64,000 nt of DNA. It comes from Dactylis glomerata (Eukaryota; Streptophyta; Magnoliopsida; Poales; Poaceae). Made by a program: the position numbers and the translations under genes. Positions within the stretch are counted from its first letter, which is position 1. Every line of letters starts with the position of its first letter. The DNA is taken from assembly GCA_007115705.1 (NCBI GenBank), contig QXEO01000550.1, positions 618,111-682,110 on the forward strand, in the 5' to 3' direction. Below, piece after piece: positions 12,054-22,049 of the stretch. The notes under the pieces were generated by a model. The model ran no database searches. It saw only the letters and a list, made by a program, of their open reading frames with translations, and was not told where the DNA came from.

Positions 12054-13714
12054 TATTGGGATTTGATGCAGAAAACAAAATAATTTCCTCTAACCCATAG
12101 CCCATGATCTATCTACGTAGTTGAATAGTAACAATAACAGCGGTGGAGTTCATAACCTTGAAGATTGAGTGCGCGGGAACGTTCCCGCACGAACATTGTC
12201 GATGAAGACAACCGAAGCCGACCTCAAGGTCGTGTAGTCGTACCAGTCGAAGAAGACCAGCAATGCATGTGCAACGCCTCCGAGGGATTACAAACATACG
12301 GCGTATAGACGTCTTTTGGGCTCTGGTCCAACAGAGCAGCAGAAGAAGGTGGACTTGGCTGGAAACCTGGCAGCATGATGACGTTCGGAACAAGAGGTTT
12401 TCCTTCTACCCGCTGATGTAGTTCCAAATGTGGGAACCAAGTCAGGAGGAAGAGAGGAGGAGGAGGGAATGAATGAGCAAAGAGCCCCCAAGGGGGGTTT
12501 ATATAGTGGGGAGAGGGGGTAGGTGGCGTCGTCCCTAGGGGAAACCCTAGGCCGGCCCACCTTGGCCACCACCGGCCCTAGGGGAAACCCTAGGCGCTTG
12601 GCTGACAGGCCCTTGGCCAGCCTGGCTGGCCTACCTATGGGCCTAGCCCATGTCGCCTTTTTCCCTTTTCCTTTAATTAATTAATCAATTAATTCACTTT
12701 TAATATTTAATTACTTTAATTAAATACTAAACACATTAACTAATTAGTCCTTAGCATAATTCCTTCGCCGATACAACTTTGATAAAGTCTAGAACATTTC
12801 CGGCTTCTTTGGAACCTTTCTGATATTGCCCGGAACTTTTTCGGATACCTCCTTGTCACTTTACAGTAATTACAAATCTACCCCTGAGCATCATATACCC
12901 TTAAGCGTGACACCCTATGGGTCGAGGAATACCCAGACATGATCGAGACTCCTCTCCGATCAATGATCAACAGGGGGTTCCAGAAGACCATGCTGATCCC
13001 TGTGTATTCCATGAAACTCTTCGTAGATCTCATAAACACAGTATTCTATTCCATTTGTCTCATGATACTAGATCTTCTCCAAGGTTAGATCACCGATATC
13101 CCCATATCCTTGTTCACCCTTGTCTGACAAGTCTTTCAACTTGTTTCATGACATTGCATACTCTATGACCTAGTCACATGCTTGCAAGCTCGTATATGCA
13201 AGTGTCATCGAGTGGGCCCAGAGTATCTATCCATCACGTGGATGGACAAATCCCGCTCTTTGTTCACACTCCTCTACCTACTCCTTTGGCATAACCAAGA
13301 GACACCTTTTTAGTCACCCAGTTACAGGATGACGGTTGATGCAATCAAAGCAGCCTCCAGATGTAGTGATTATCATAGTGACCTCACGGTCTAAGGAACT
13401 GATTACTTTGTTCCTTAGTTATATGCAGTGTTGAACTTTGTGACCGATCTAGTTGCATTAACAGTACTTTGGGTGTGTGTCCAACATGACCTCAATGTTC
13501 ATTGACGCATTTGCCCATGACCAGGAAACCTTGATCATCAGATGACACATGAGATTGTTAGCTAGAGTTAACCAGGGACCTTTTTCATATACGTCACACG
13601 TGTATTAATGTTTCCCCTTAATACAGTTATAGCATGACATATAATATTATGAACAAATGAGATATGGCACAAAAATATACTTTTATTATTTTCCTCTATG
13701 GCATATCTCCTTCA
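12054..13714 (-). repeat. 5' LTR of F (1661 bp)
   Basis: Homologous to 5553-7221. The plus-strand start reads TATTGGG where the partner LTR reads TGTTGGG, so the terminal CA (minus strand) has become TA. A TATATAA box on the minus strand lies near 12501-12509. Confidence 0.9.
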
Positions 13715-14817
13715 TATACTCCATCAAATCATAAATGGCTAACATGTGCATGAAATTCAAATCTCATCTCTAACTATTCACATATTTATATGGAGTTTTA
13801 TCATATGTATTTTGGTTAGTTTAACCACTTTGGACCCAATAAATTTGGGGACCAAGATGTACTTCAATGTTATCTTAGGTACATTGGATATGCAATGGAT
13901 GCTTGTCTCATTTATAAGGAAGGTGTTGTCACCATACTATTATTGGAGCCAAGCTAGGATGATCGGCAAACTCTTATCTACTACATCACACCATTGCTAT
14001 CTCGGTAACAAGTATTTTTGCATACTCTTCTAGCATCCAACCTCTTGTAGGTTGCATCTTGGCATGAAAATATTTATTTGCAAACGTTGTGGTTCTTGCA
14101 AAGGTCTTATAAAGAAACCTCTTTATTGCATATGTTAGCAAGTTGAGATGATTGCATATGATGGGGAGTATATAAAATCATGTTTATGGTTCACCAATCC
14201 CAAATATGCCTTTTAGCAATTTATTTCATATTACTTCCTCAATACTCTCTCATGTGCAATATGGATAGTGTTGCAAGTTGTACCCTTCTTTATTATGCTT
14301 GTTGGCTTTCAAAGCATCTCAAGTATCTTTTGATCCCTTATTGTTAGTTGTGATGGCTTTGATGATTTTTTGTATGGAGTTCATTAATATACCCTAATGG
14401 AAAATGGAGCCTTGAGCTATATATGCTTTCTAGCAAAGTTATTTGGTATATTCTATGACTCTCTCTGGGATATCATGTCTCTCTTTATTTTTCAATTAAC
14501 CTTGTGCATATGCATGTTGTGGATTTTCTATCATGATTTTTTGTCCACCTATAAACTTATATGCATAAGAGTGTTAATCTCGCCTTGATATCCTGATTCT
14601 TTACCGACCATCTTTCTTATTCATTTGGTTTTTGGTGGCATTTGTAAGAACTTGATTTATGAGTGCTTGTTTATTCTTTATTGCTTCTTCTCGCAATCAT
14701 ATCTCGTGAATATTTTTTGGACTAAAGCTCACTTTGATAAGCGTATCGACTCTTTTGTATTATCTCATGCTCATGTTTGTATTTTAAATGCAATAGAGGG
14801 AGTGAGGATTCCATGTT
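13715..14817 (+). mobile_element. Non-coding internal part of H (middle piece)
   Basis: AT-rich continuation of 4130-5552 after the F insertion. The small hydrophobic frames (13746-14033, 14397-14588, 14625-14915) look like by-products of T-rich sequence, and I call no gene. A GGGGAGT block occurs near 14163. The 13728-13840 stretch resembles 15850-15960 (ATGAAATTCAA, then TATTTTGGTT). Confidence 0.45.
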
Positions 14818-15386
14818 TGATGAGGATATTGGCATGCCAGGACGACCTACGATATGTGATAATTAAGTCTAAGGCTGTGTCATTAATTTACATATTTGTT
14901 CATGTTATTTCGTAGCTAGGTCACATTGTGGGCCAATTAGGATTTTATTTTATGTTTTGGGTTTGGGCCTGTCCAAGCCCAATAGTTTTCTGGCCGTCTA
15001 TATAAGGAGGCTGGGCGGCTAGGGTTTAGGGAGGCTAAAAATTATGTAGAACTTTTAGTTCAAGTTATCACCGTCCCTCTGGGATTGGCGTGTGTGACGG
15101 CGTCTCGGATGTTCGTCTAGTTATCTATCAATAAAGACAAGAGAGTTCTTGAATTGTCAAGAGTAATCATGTATGCGCGAAGGTCCTTGAATCTGTCAAG
15201 GGTTGTCGAGCTATTGGCGTGTTGATTCAGCGTTCTCCAATCTGCGCGGAGGTTCATCGTTCATCGTCGAGTTTCTTGCAGGATTGGCATTCTCCAATCT
15301 TCAGGTTGCGTGTTCCGCTCATATGATTATCAGATCTATCAGATCAGGAGGTGCATCGTGAAAGATCGGGCAAACAATCTTTATCA
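14818..15386 (+). repeat. Solo LTR (K), CRM-like LTR family
   Basis: Starts TGATGAGGATATTGG and ends GATCGGGCAAACAATCTTTATCA. It is flanked on both sides by ATGTT (14813-14817 and 15387-15391). The ends match the LTRs of A, B and C (TGATGAGGACAT..., ...GAAAGATCGGGC...TATCA). No internal sequence is attached, so this is a 569-bp solo LTR, probably left by recombination between the two LTRs of one element. It has its own TATA box and an AATAAA at 15130. Confidence 0.88.
14999..15005 (+). promoter_or_regulatory. TATA box of solo LTR K
   Basis: TATATAA in a GC-rich setting. GGGCC and AAGCCC motifs lie 25-35 bp upstream and a TAGGGTTTAGGG run about 20 bp downstream. Confidence 0.65.
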
Positions 15387-15391
15387 ATGTT

Positions 15392-16158
15392 TGTGCATAT
15401 TGTATTCAAATGCAAAAAAATCAAATTTATGCATGAACCTTGGGGAGCTTCCTTATTTCATTTAAAGCACTTTTTGGCTCTTATAATCATATATTCTTGT
15501 GTCCAATTTGTTCTTTTGGTCTCTTGATTGCTTGCTTCATTCGCTGAAGCTTCCTTCACTATGTCATCTTTTTGCAATCTTCGATCCTCAATATGGTTTG
15601 ACTTCCTCCAAATATTCTTAATTAGGCAAGTGCATATGATTTCACTCATTTTATGAGAAATACACATATTGGGGAGGAACTCATACTATATTGGCCTTTT
15701 AAATTTCTTCATCCATTTTGGCAATCGTTGCCAATGGAGGAGAAGTTCAGGGGGTTTAAGGGAAATGGTGTTTACTTAAGTTTGGTTTGTGTTTAAGTGT
15801 TTGCCTTTCATGCATCTATTCTTTGTTTGATGTTTTGCATGGTTGAATATATAGTGTAAACTCCACCGAAGGTTTATCTTGACAATGTATGCAATGAAAT
15901 TCAAGTTCATCACACGTGCATATATTGTGGGGGAGTTTGCTCTATATATTTTGGTTGTAGTCACATCTATCATATTCGTTGTAGTTTATGTGAGTACAAT
16001 TGGTTTTCATATGCGGTAGTAGCTTTGTGTTACTTGACCATATCAAATTCAACCTCTTGTATGCAATTTATTCTTGGATAAGTTGCATATTAGTTTCTAT
16101 TATTCATTATATAATCCCTCTTGTTGAGATTGTCATCAATTACCAAAATGGGGGAGAT
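15392..16158 (+). mobile_element. Non-coding internal part of H (right piece)
   Basis: AT-rich sequence up to the polypurine tract of H. A further GTGGGGGAGTTTG block lies near 15925. No coding frame is supported. Confidence 0.5.
16145..16158 (+). other. Polypurine tract of H
   Basis: AAAATGGGGGAGAT directly followed by TGTAAGGGTAAATTG, the LTR start. The pattern is typical of SIRE/Maximus-type copia elements. Confidence 0.75.
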
Positions 16159-16203
16159 TGTAAGGGTAAATTGTCCATATGTGTGTTTTTGGTAATTAAT
16201 GAC
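16159..16203 (+). repeat. Start of the 3' LTR of H (first 45 bp)
   Basis: Begins TGTAAGGG. It is split by element G. The sequence continues at 59951 after removing G and one copy of the ATGAC duplication (16199-16203 and 59946-59950). Confidence 0.75.
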
Positions 16204-16545
16204 TAACGAGGGTTAACTCGGCAAATGTCCTAGATTAAGGACTTAGGGTCGGGGGAAAAGGGTGTTGGATAAACTAGAAGGTAAAGGTCAGTCAAACAAG
16301 GTGAGGTTTGGTGTATATCGAGAATAAGGGTAATACTCAATTGGCTCAATCTCAATCTGTCCCTGGCTGGCCTCTCCTAGCCCCTTTATATAGGTGGCCA
16401 GGTCTCAAGGATCCGGTCAGGTTCAATACAAATTACAATGTTTGTATGTGATATCAACTCGTATTTCAACTACACCTATGCTTATGTCTCCCCTACGGGC
16501 CCCCGGGGTACCAAGATAATGGGCCTTATTAGCTATACCCTATCA
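16204..16545 (-). repeat. 3' LTR of G (342 bp)
   Basis: Homologous to 59604-59945 and to the LTR of L. The minus-strand 3' end reads ...CGTTA rather than CGTCA. Confidence 0.88.
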
Positions 16546-16635
16546 GAATTGTAAATTCGGGTTGAATCTCAAATCTTCATATCTTTGACTTGATCAATCT
16601 TTGGCTTCTTCTTTTCTTCACTTTCTTTCAACAAA

Positions 16636-16968
16636 TTATATTGTTTTATCTCTCAAGGGGATTTTGGTAAGCAAGCCTGGTTCTTCTGACGGATCAGAAT
16701 ACCAGTTAACTGCCTGAGCAGAAACTCTACATACTTCAAACTCAAGCCCTTGGACATGAATCCGGTACCTGGTGTAACCCAGTCTTTTGCCGCATTTAGG
16801 ACTTACAAAGAAAGGATTCCAGTATTTCTCAGGGTACCCACTGCGTCCACAGGGATTTTTCTTCGCATCGTGGATATGAAAATTTACTAGCAGAGCGCAT
16901 TCATATGCGTATACTAGGCCATGCAGGACGGATCCTGAGGTCTTACCTTCATGATCTTTTACAATCAT
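16636..16968 (-). CDS. Unrecognised 110-codon frame between the antisense gene and the 3' LTR of G
   Basis: Starts MIVKDHEGKTSG. It contains a Cys/aromatic-rich middle (GYPEKYWNPFFVSPKCGKR, then LGYTRYRIHVQG) and ends PLRDKTI. I do not recognise the family. The same frame stays open in sense upstream, broken by two stops (near 16972-16984), back to about 17060, which suggests a decayed longer reading frame. A GAAGGTAAGA string near 16940-16950 resembles a splice donor, so it could be a captured host exon. Function unknown. Confidence 0.3.
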   Translation of the reverse strand: MIVKDHEGKTSGSVLHGLVYAYECALLVNFHIHDAKKNPCGRSGYPEKYWNPFFVSPKCGKRLGYTRYRIHVQGLEFEVCRVSAQAVNWYSDPSEEPGLLTKIPLRDKTI

Positions 16969-17216
16969 GGCATTCTAGTTTTGTTACGATGATGCAGCTT
17001 GAGAATCATAATTTTGTCGTGAGCCTTGTTTGGCTGTTTCAATACCCAAAATCTTTGGGTTGTTATTCCTTGGCTAGTCGCAAATCCCTCCCGCTGGGAG
17101 TGAATTAGCGAATAGCAATGTCAAACTTTTAATATTTTGACAATGAAGTTGATAATTTACTCCAATGTATGTGTAAAAACTCTCCTCTCTAGAATTTCAA
17201 AATTTATATCATCTAC

Positions 17217-17446
17217 ATCGGGTGCGCGACCAGCGCTCCCAATGGGAGTAGCCCCCGAGGCTATAGTCGAATTTTTTTAGGTATAGACTCAAAGATATGC
17301 CCTTCTCTTCTTTTCAGCCTCTTCTTGATTTCATCGGGTGCACGACCAGTGCTCCCGATGGGAGTAGCCCCCGAGGCTATAAGGGGGTGCTTGCAACCTT
17401 TTATAGACTCAAATATATCCTTAACACAACTTTTCCTTTTCCATCT
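17217..17446. repeat. Two-copy tandem repeat, 115-bp unit, with small hairpins
   Basis: Units start at 17217 and 17332 (CATCGGGTGC(G/A)CGACCAG). Each holds a 5-bp stem, 3-nt loop hairpin (CTCCC-AAT/GAT-GGGAG at 17236-17248 and 17352-17364), followed by GTAGCCCCCGAGGCTATA and later TATAGACTCAAA. It lies in the region between pol and 3' LTR of G, where Tat-lineage elements are known to carry short tandem repeats. Confidence 0.85.
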
Positions 17447-17533
17447 GAATCTCAATAAATTATCCTTTTATCTCTCTCTCCCTTTTTTTGCTTTTCACCA
17501 GATGATCTTCTCATCTTGTCATGACAGAACCTT

Positions 17534-17684
17534 TGGGCCCATTGTGTATTTGTACCTTTAGTTTACATAGGCCCATTAAAGGTTGCTTATAAATAAAGGC
17601 CCTTCCTTCATCAGGGAAAACCCTAACCTGCCACTGTTGATCTTCTCCACCGCATAATCTTCTTCCCCAGATTAGCTAGGGTTT
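17534..17684 (+). promoter_or_regulatory. Promoter of the antisense gene in G
   Basis: In order on the plus strand: TGGGCCCA (site II-like, 17534-17541), GGCCCA (17570-17575), TATAAATA (17588-17595), a telo-box AAACCCTAA (17618-17626) about 30 bp further, and an inverted TAGGGTTT (17677-17684). The ATG of the antisense frame follows at 17722. TATA, site II and telo-box together are a typical plant RNA polymerase II promoter layout. The direction is opposite to the element's own transcription. Confidence 0.6.
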
Positions 17685-17721
17685 CCTGCGTGCTTGCTCG
17701 GTGATCGATCAAGAGCTTTCC

Positions 17722-18273
17722 ATGGCTGACACCGGCGTTATCGATCTAGACACCGGTGTCGTGGTGGAGAAGCGTGGGCGTGTCCATCCTCGCAGCAGTA
17801 AGAACAAGCCTAAAGAAGCTTCCATGGCGATTTCATCTTCTTCTGCGACGGTGAAACGGCGCCCCGGTCATCCTTTGGGAAGTAAGAACAAGCCCAAACC
17901 CTTTGTTTCTGTTGCCAACCAACCTTTGGATGCAATCGCTGCGTTCCACAATGCTCCTCCTTTTCCTTCTGTCAACATATTCTCTTTCTTCGCTTTCGCT
18001 GGTGCTCAATGCCGTGAACATCAGCGTGTGCCTTTGAAGTTTACTCAATTCATGGATGGGCGAGAACTCCGTGAAGCCATCCTTCGATAAGAATCTGGTG
18101 AAGGATCTCCATATGAGGTGGAGGTTTACTATGACGGCATTGGGGAGATGTACTTCAGGGGCGGCTGGCCCCGTTTTGCAGAGGATTACGATCTGCATCA
18201 AGGCTTCTTTTTGTTGTTCAACTATCACTGTGGCACATCGAAGTTTGACATGAAGATCCTCGATGGGACATAG
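17722..18273 (+). pseudogene. Antisense gene in G: AT-hook-like plus B3-like DNA-binding protein, one internal stop
   Basis: One reading frame of 183 codons on the plus strand, opposite to gag-pol of G, interrupted only by TAA at 18088-18090 (codon 123). Residues 16-31 (EKRGRVHPRSSKNKPK) and 45-60 (KRRPGHPLGSKNKPK) resemble the extended AT-hook of plant AT-hook proteins, where SKNKPK follows a GRP core. Here the core Arg is His in both. After a Pro-rich linker the last 80 or so residues resemble a B3 domain: PYEVEVYYDG, then GGWPRFAEDYDLHQGFF, LFNYHCGTSKFDMKILDGT. This matches the B3 pattern GW..F..D..L..GDFLVF.Y.G...F.V.IFD. A B3 domain binds DNA, so the protein would be nuclear. AATAAA at 18373 could end the transcript. 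The start is the first ATG after the TATA box. Captured-gene origin and function are inference. Confidence 0.6.
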
Positions 18274-18959
18274 TGCTAGAAGAAGTATGAATCTGAAGTT
18301 CATTTTCACTAGATGTTTTAGCATTGATGTAATCTTTATGCAATGTACTTCTGTTGTTATATATGTGATGGCAATAAATATGTGCTATGAACAATGCTCT
18401 TGCTTGCTTGTCAATGAAAAACCAAGGGAACAATCATTGTTCTGAGGTGTTATTTAGGCATCTGTATGCTATCTCCTTCATGCTTAATCGCTCTTTTTCG
18501 TATAATGAATTGTCAAACTCACTATGTAGATAACTCCATGATTACTCATGAGAAAACATGATCTCGATATTAATTTTACTGCTATCATAACGACTCAAAG
18601 TTCGAAGCCCCCGAGCAGAAAATGTTAACATATATTTACAAGTCGTAGAGTCGACCCAAGAAACCCGACCTGTGGCCTCGTGTTCTAGGTTTAGAGGGTC
18701 ATAACTCAAAAGTTTTCATATGTGTCGATGAATAAATCCTTGCAAGTGATGTCTTTTATGCATCGAAACGCCGAAGTTGCTCCGCGTTCCACGAGTTGCC
18801 TTCATCATTGCCCATCTTCTTATCTTGTAATCGATACGCTCCTCCTGGTATAACTTCTGTGACTATGTAAGGTCCTAGCCATGGCGATTCTAACTTGCCA
18901 TGGTCGTCCTGCTTGAGTCGTAGCATGAGATCTCCTACTACAAAAGAGCGGGGGCGAAC
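18274..18959 (+). other. Non-coding stretch between the antisense gene and the integrase end of G
   Basis: Contains AATAAA (18373-18378), a possible polyadenylation signal for the antisense gene. Another AGCCCCCGAG motif near 18608 is like that in the 115-bp repeats. I see no further frame worth calling. Confidence 0.5.
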
Positions 18960-19882
18960 TCAAGTACTATAGTAATTTCTTAGACTCTGTTGGTATTGCG
19001 TGGATCTTTCCAACACGACGTCTCTTGCTTCGTCGAGTGCATCAACATTGTCTTGGAGTGCTTCATTAGAAGTAGTTTCATCATAAGCCACAATTTTGGG
19101 AGCCTCGTGAGTAAATTCGACTAGAAGCACGGCTTCTGCACCATAGACCAGAAAGAAATGTGTTTCTTGAGTGGCTGCATTGGGTGTGGTTCTCATACTC
19201 CAAAGCACGGAGGGTAACTCATGTACCCAAGCGTGTTTGGCTTTCTTGAGGGGTGCCAGTAGCCTCTTCTTGATGCCGTTGCATATTAGGACGTTTGCTT
19301 TTTCGACTTGTCCATTTGTCTTTGGGTGTGCGACAGATGCAAACTTCAATTTGATGCCCATACTCTCACAATAGCTTTTGAATTTCTTGGATGTGAAATT
19401 CGTCCTGTTGTCCGTGATGATGCTATGTGGGACCCCGAAGCGAAATGTTATCGACTTGATGAAATTGATCGCTGCTGTGGAATCTTGGGTAGTTACTGGG
19501 GCTGCTTCCACCCACTTGGTGAATTTATCGACTGCTACCAACATGTAGACGTGCCCACCTGGCCATGATTTATGCAATTTTCCTACCATGTCCAGGCCCC
19601 CATTGTGCAAAAGGCTAGGACAGTGGTATTGGCTGAAGTTCTGATGCTGGCGCGTGGGGCCTAGACGCAAAATTGCTGACAAGCCTCACACCTTCGGATG
19701 ATGTCTTTTGCATCTTTTATTGCTATTAACCAGTAGAATCCTGCGTGAAAGGCGTTGGCTGCTATAGCTCTGCTGCTGGTGTGATGACCGCAAACTCCTG
19801 CATGGATATCCTTTAGTATGATTTGCCCTTCTTGGGGGGTGATGCATCGTTGCAATACACATGTTATACTTTTCTTGTACAA
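18960..19882 (-). pseudogene. Integrase of G
   Basis: Two overlapping frames. The piece at 19661-19882 carries the HHCC zinc-binding region (HAGVCGHH, then CEAC). The piece at 18960-19682 (240 codons) holds the catalytic core: Asp31 (GLDMVGK), Asp91 (IITDNRTNF) and Glu127 (NGQVEKAN). The spacing is the expected 35 residues between the last two, so the catalytic triad is intact. The frame change at about 19670 breaks the polyprotein. It would insert the cDNA into the genome. It lies at the end of pol and is followed (minus sense) by the antisense gene. Confidence 0.85.
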
Positions 19883-20051
19883 CTTTCCTTGCAGTACAAC
19901 GAAAGCTTTAGATCATCGAACTATTCTTCGTGCTTCAACCAAATCTTCGGGTAGTGTTTTGTTAAACATATATGCTAAGTATGGCTGCATCCAAGTTACT
20001 TCAACCATCATGACCTCCTCTGGTTCTGACGTGCTTTCTACTCCTGTCTTG

Positions 20052-20564
20052 CTAGCCCCCGAGCCTGCTATTGCATGCTGGCTTAGCTTTTCGGAACTCA
20101 AATTTTTGCTTTCCTTTATTGATCTCTCGATGATTTCTTCCCAAAAAAACTTCTGGTGGTACGGGCAGACATTGGGACTCGATATTTGCCAAATTATCTG
20201 CTTCCTCATTACTTGCCCTGCTGATGTGTGACACTTCGCATCTGTCGAAGGTTCCTTCCAAGTAGTAATACATATTTCGGTATGCAGTCATGTTGTCACT
20301 AATGGCATCACAACGATTCATTACTTGCTGGACCACAAGATTCGAGTCTCCAAATATTTTTAATCGAGTTGCACCACATGCTTTGGCCATCTTCATTCCA
20401 TGCAGCAAAGCCTCATATTCGGCTTCATTGTTGGAAGCTTGCAAAAAAATCATCCTTAGCACATACTTTAACTTATCTCCTTGTGGTGATATTAAGACTA
20501 CCCCTGCTCTGGCTCCTTGGACCCTTTTCGATCCATCAAAATACATTGTCCTGACGCTTGACAA
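20052..20564 (-). pseudogene. Second, archaeal-type RNase H of G
   Basis: The 170-codon frame contains YFDGSKR (first Asp), NNEAEYEALLHGM (Glu), IFGDSNLVVQQV (Asp) and SNEEADNLA (last acidic residue). This is the four-acid pattern of the archaeal/plant-type RNase HI acquired by Tat-lineage elements in addition to their own RNase H. It lies between the Ty3 RNase H remnant and the integrase. The linker to integrase (19883-20051) is open in another frame, so the polyprotein is shifted. Confidence 0.8.
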
Positions 20565-21890
20565 GTCAGGTGGTCCTGTGTTTTGTAATTCTAGCCACTC
20601 TGTTGTGAAATCTGGCAGTACTTGGGATTTGATGGCTTTCCTCTTCTCATACGTGATGTCCAGAGGGGAGAGTTCGATTCATAAGGAGACACGTCCTGTT
20701 GCTTCAGGGTTGTTCGGTATATTCGATAGTGGAGCTTCGTTAACCACTATGATTGGGTGCACCGCAAAGTATTGTCGTAACTTCCGTGTTGTTGTGAACA
20801 TGTTGTACGGAAGTTTTTGGTAATGTGGATAGCGCTTCTTTTATGGTGACAGAACTTTGCTGAGGAAGTATATTGGTTGCTGGACTCCGTGCGCCCTCCC
20901 TTCTTCACTTCGTTCGACCACTAACACCATGCTCACCACCTAATGTGTAGCGGCGATGTATAATAGTAGTGGCTCCCTTTCTTTTGGTGTGACCAACACT
21001 GGTGGTGTGGAGAGCACTTTTTTCAGCTGCGAGAATGCTGCATATGCTTCTTTTGTCCATTCGAACTTCTTAACTGACTTTTTCATGAGTGCGTAGAATG
21101 GGAGAGCCTTTTCTCCTACCCTTGCGACGAATCGACATAGTGCTGCTACGCATCCTGCGAGTTGCTGCACCTCGTGTAGTTTTGATGGTTTTCCCATTGT
21201 TAATATTGCCTAGATTTTCTCTGGGTTTACTTCTATTCCTCTTGCCGATACCAAGAATCCCACAAGTTGCCCTGCTGAAACACCAAAAGAACATTTTGTT
21301 GGGTTTAGCTTCAAGTCATTGATCAAGAACTCCTCTTTTCTAGTGGTGATGACCACGTCATCGATGTAGACTTGGATGTTTCGACCTATTTGGCTTATGA
21401 GGCAATTTTGCATCATCCTTTGATAGGTTGCTCCAGCGTTCTTGAGGCCAAATGGCATGACTTGGTAACAAAAGACGCCATATGGTGTGATAAAGGCCGT
21501 TTTTTCTTCATCTTCTTTCTTCAACTTGATCTGATTATATCCTTACTATGCGTCCAGGAAGGAAAGCCTTGTGCACCCCGCCGTTGAGTCAATTATTTGA
21601 TCTATGTGAGGTAGCGGGAAGGGATCCTTAGGACAGTGTTTGTTGAGGGATGTGTAATCGATGCATACGCGACACACATCTGTGTTTTTCTTTGGAACGA
21701 TCACTGGGTTAGACACCCAAGCCGATCTTTTGATTTCTCTGATGAAGCCTGCATTTTCCAATCTGTGCAGGTCAGCCGCTATTGCTTTTCTCTTGGGTTC
21801 ATCAAATCGTCGGAGAGGTTTCTTGACCGGCCTTGCTTTTGGATCCACGTTGAGAGCATGCTCGACGAGTACCCTGGGAACCCCTGGCAT
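20565..21890 (-). pseudogene. Reverse transcriptase and Ty3 RNase H remnant of G
   Basis: RT blocks are spread over three frames. 21546-21890 has RRFDEPKRKAIAADLHRL, SNPVIVPKK and CIDYTSLNKHCPKDPFPLP. 21210-21524 has KTAFITPYG, PFGLKNAGATYQRMM and the catalytic VYIDDVV. 20940-21197 has the connection region (MGKPSKLHEVQQLAGCVAAL). A degenerate Ty3 RNase H follows at 20565-20939 with blocks such as QQPIYF. Stops and shifts lie between the pieces. In an intact element this enzyme makes cDNA from the RNA. Confidence 0.82.
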
Positions 21891-22049
21891 GTCTGAAGGA
21901 CACCAGTCGAAGATTTCCTAGTGCTCATGGAAGAACTCGATGAGCGCGCTTTCCTATGCGAGATCCAAGTTTACCGAGATGGAGGTTGTTTTTGCTGGGT
22001 CCGTGGGATGAACCCGAACTTTCTTAGAGTCTTGGGTTGCATGAAAAGC

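Larger units (their letters stand above)
5553..13714 (-). mobile_element. Degenerate Angela/BARE-type copia element (F)
   Basis: Complete two-LTR Ty1/copia element on the minus strand with the order gag, protease, integrase, RT and RNase H. It has a Met-tRNA primer site and a CAAGTGGGAAAC polypurine tract. The flanking 5-mers are TATAT (5548-5552) and TATAC (13715-13719), which look like a target duplication with one change. It is the same lineage as E but its frames are more broken and its LTRs visibly more diverged, so it is older. It sits inside H. Confidence 0.9.

Noticed and set aside
13746..14915. Several small hydrophobic frames in H
   Set aside because: T-rich sequence yields Phe/Leu/Ile-rich peptides. 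No start context, domain or conservation is visible.
20290..20823. 177-codon plus-strand frame over the RNase H of G
   Set aside because: Shadow of the aRNH coding strand. Unlike the 17722-18273 frame it has no promoter, no domain and no independent logic.
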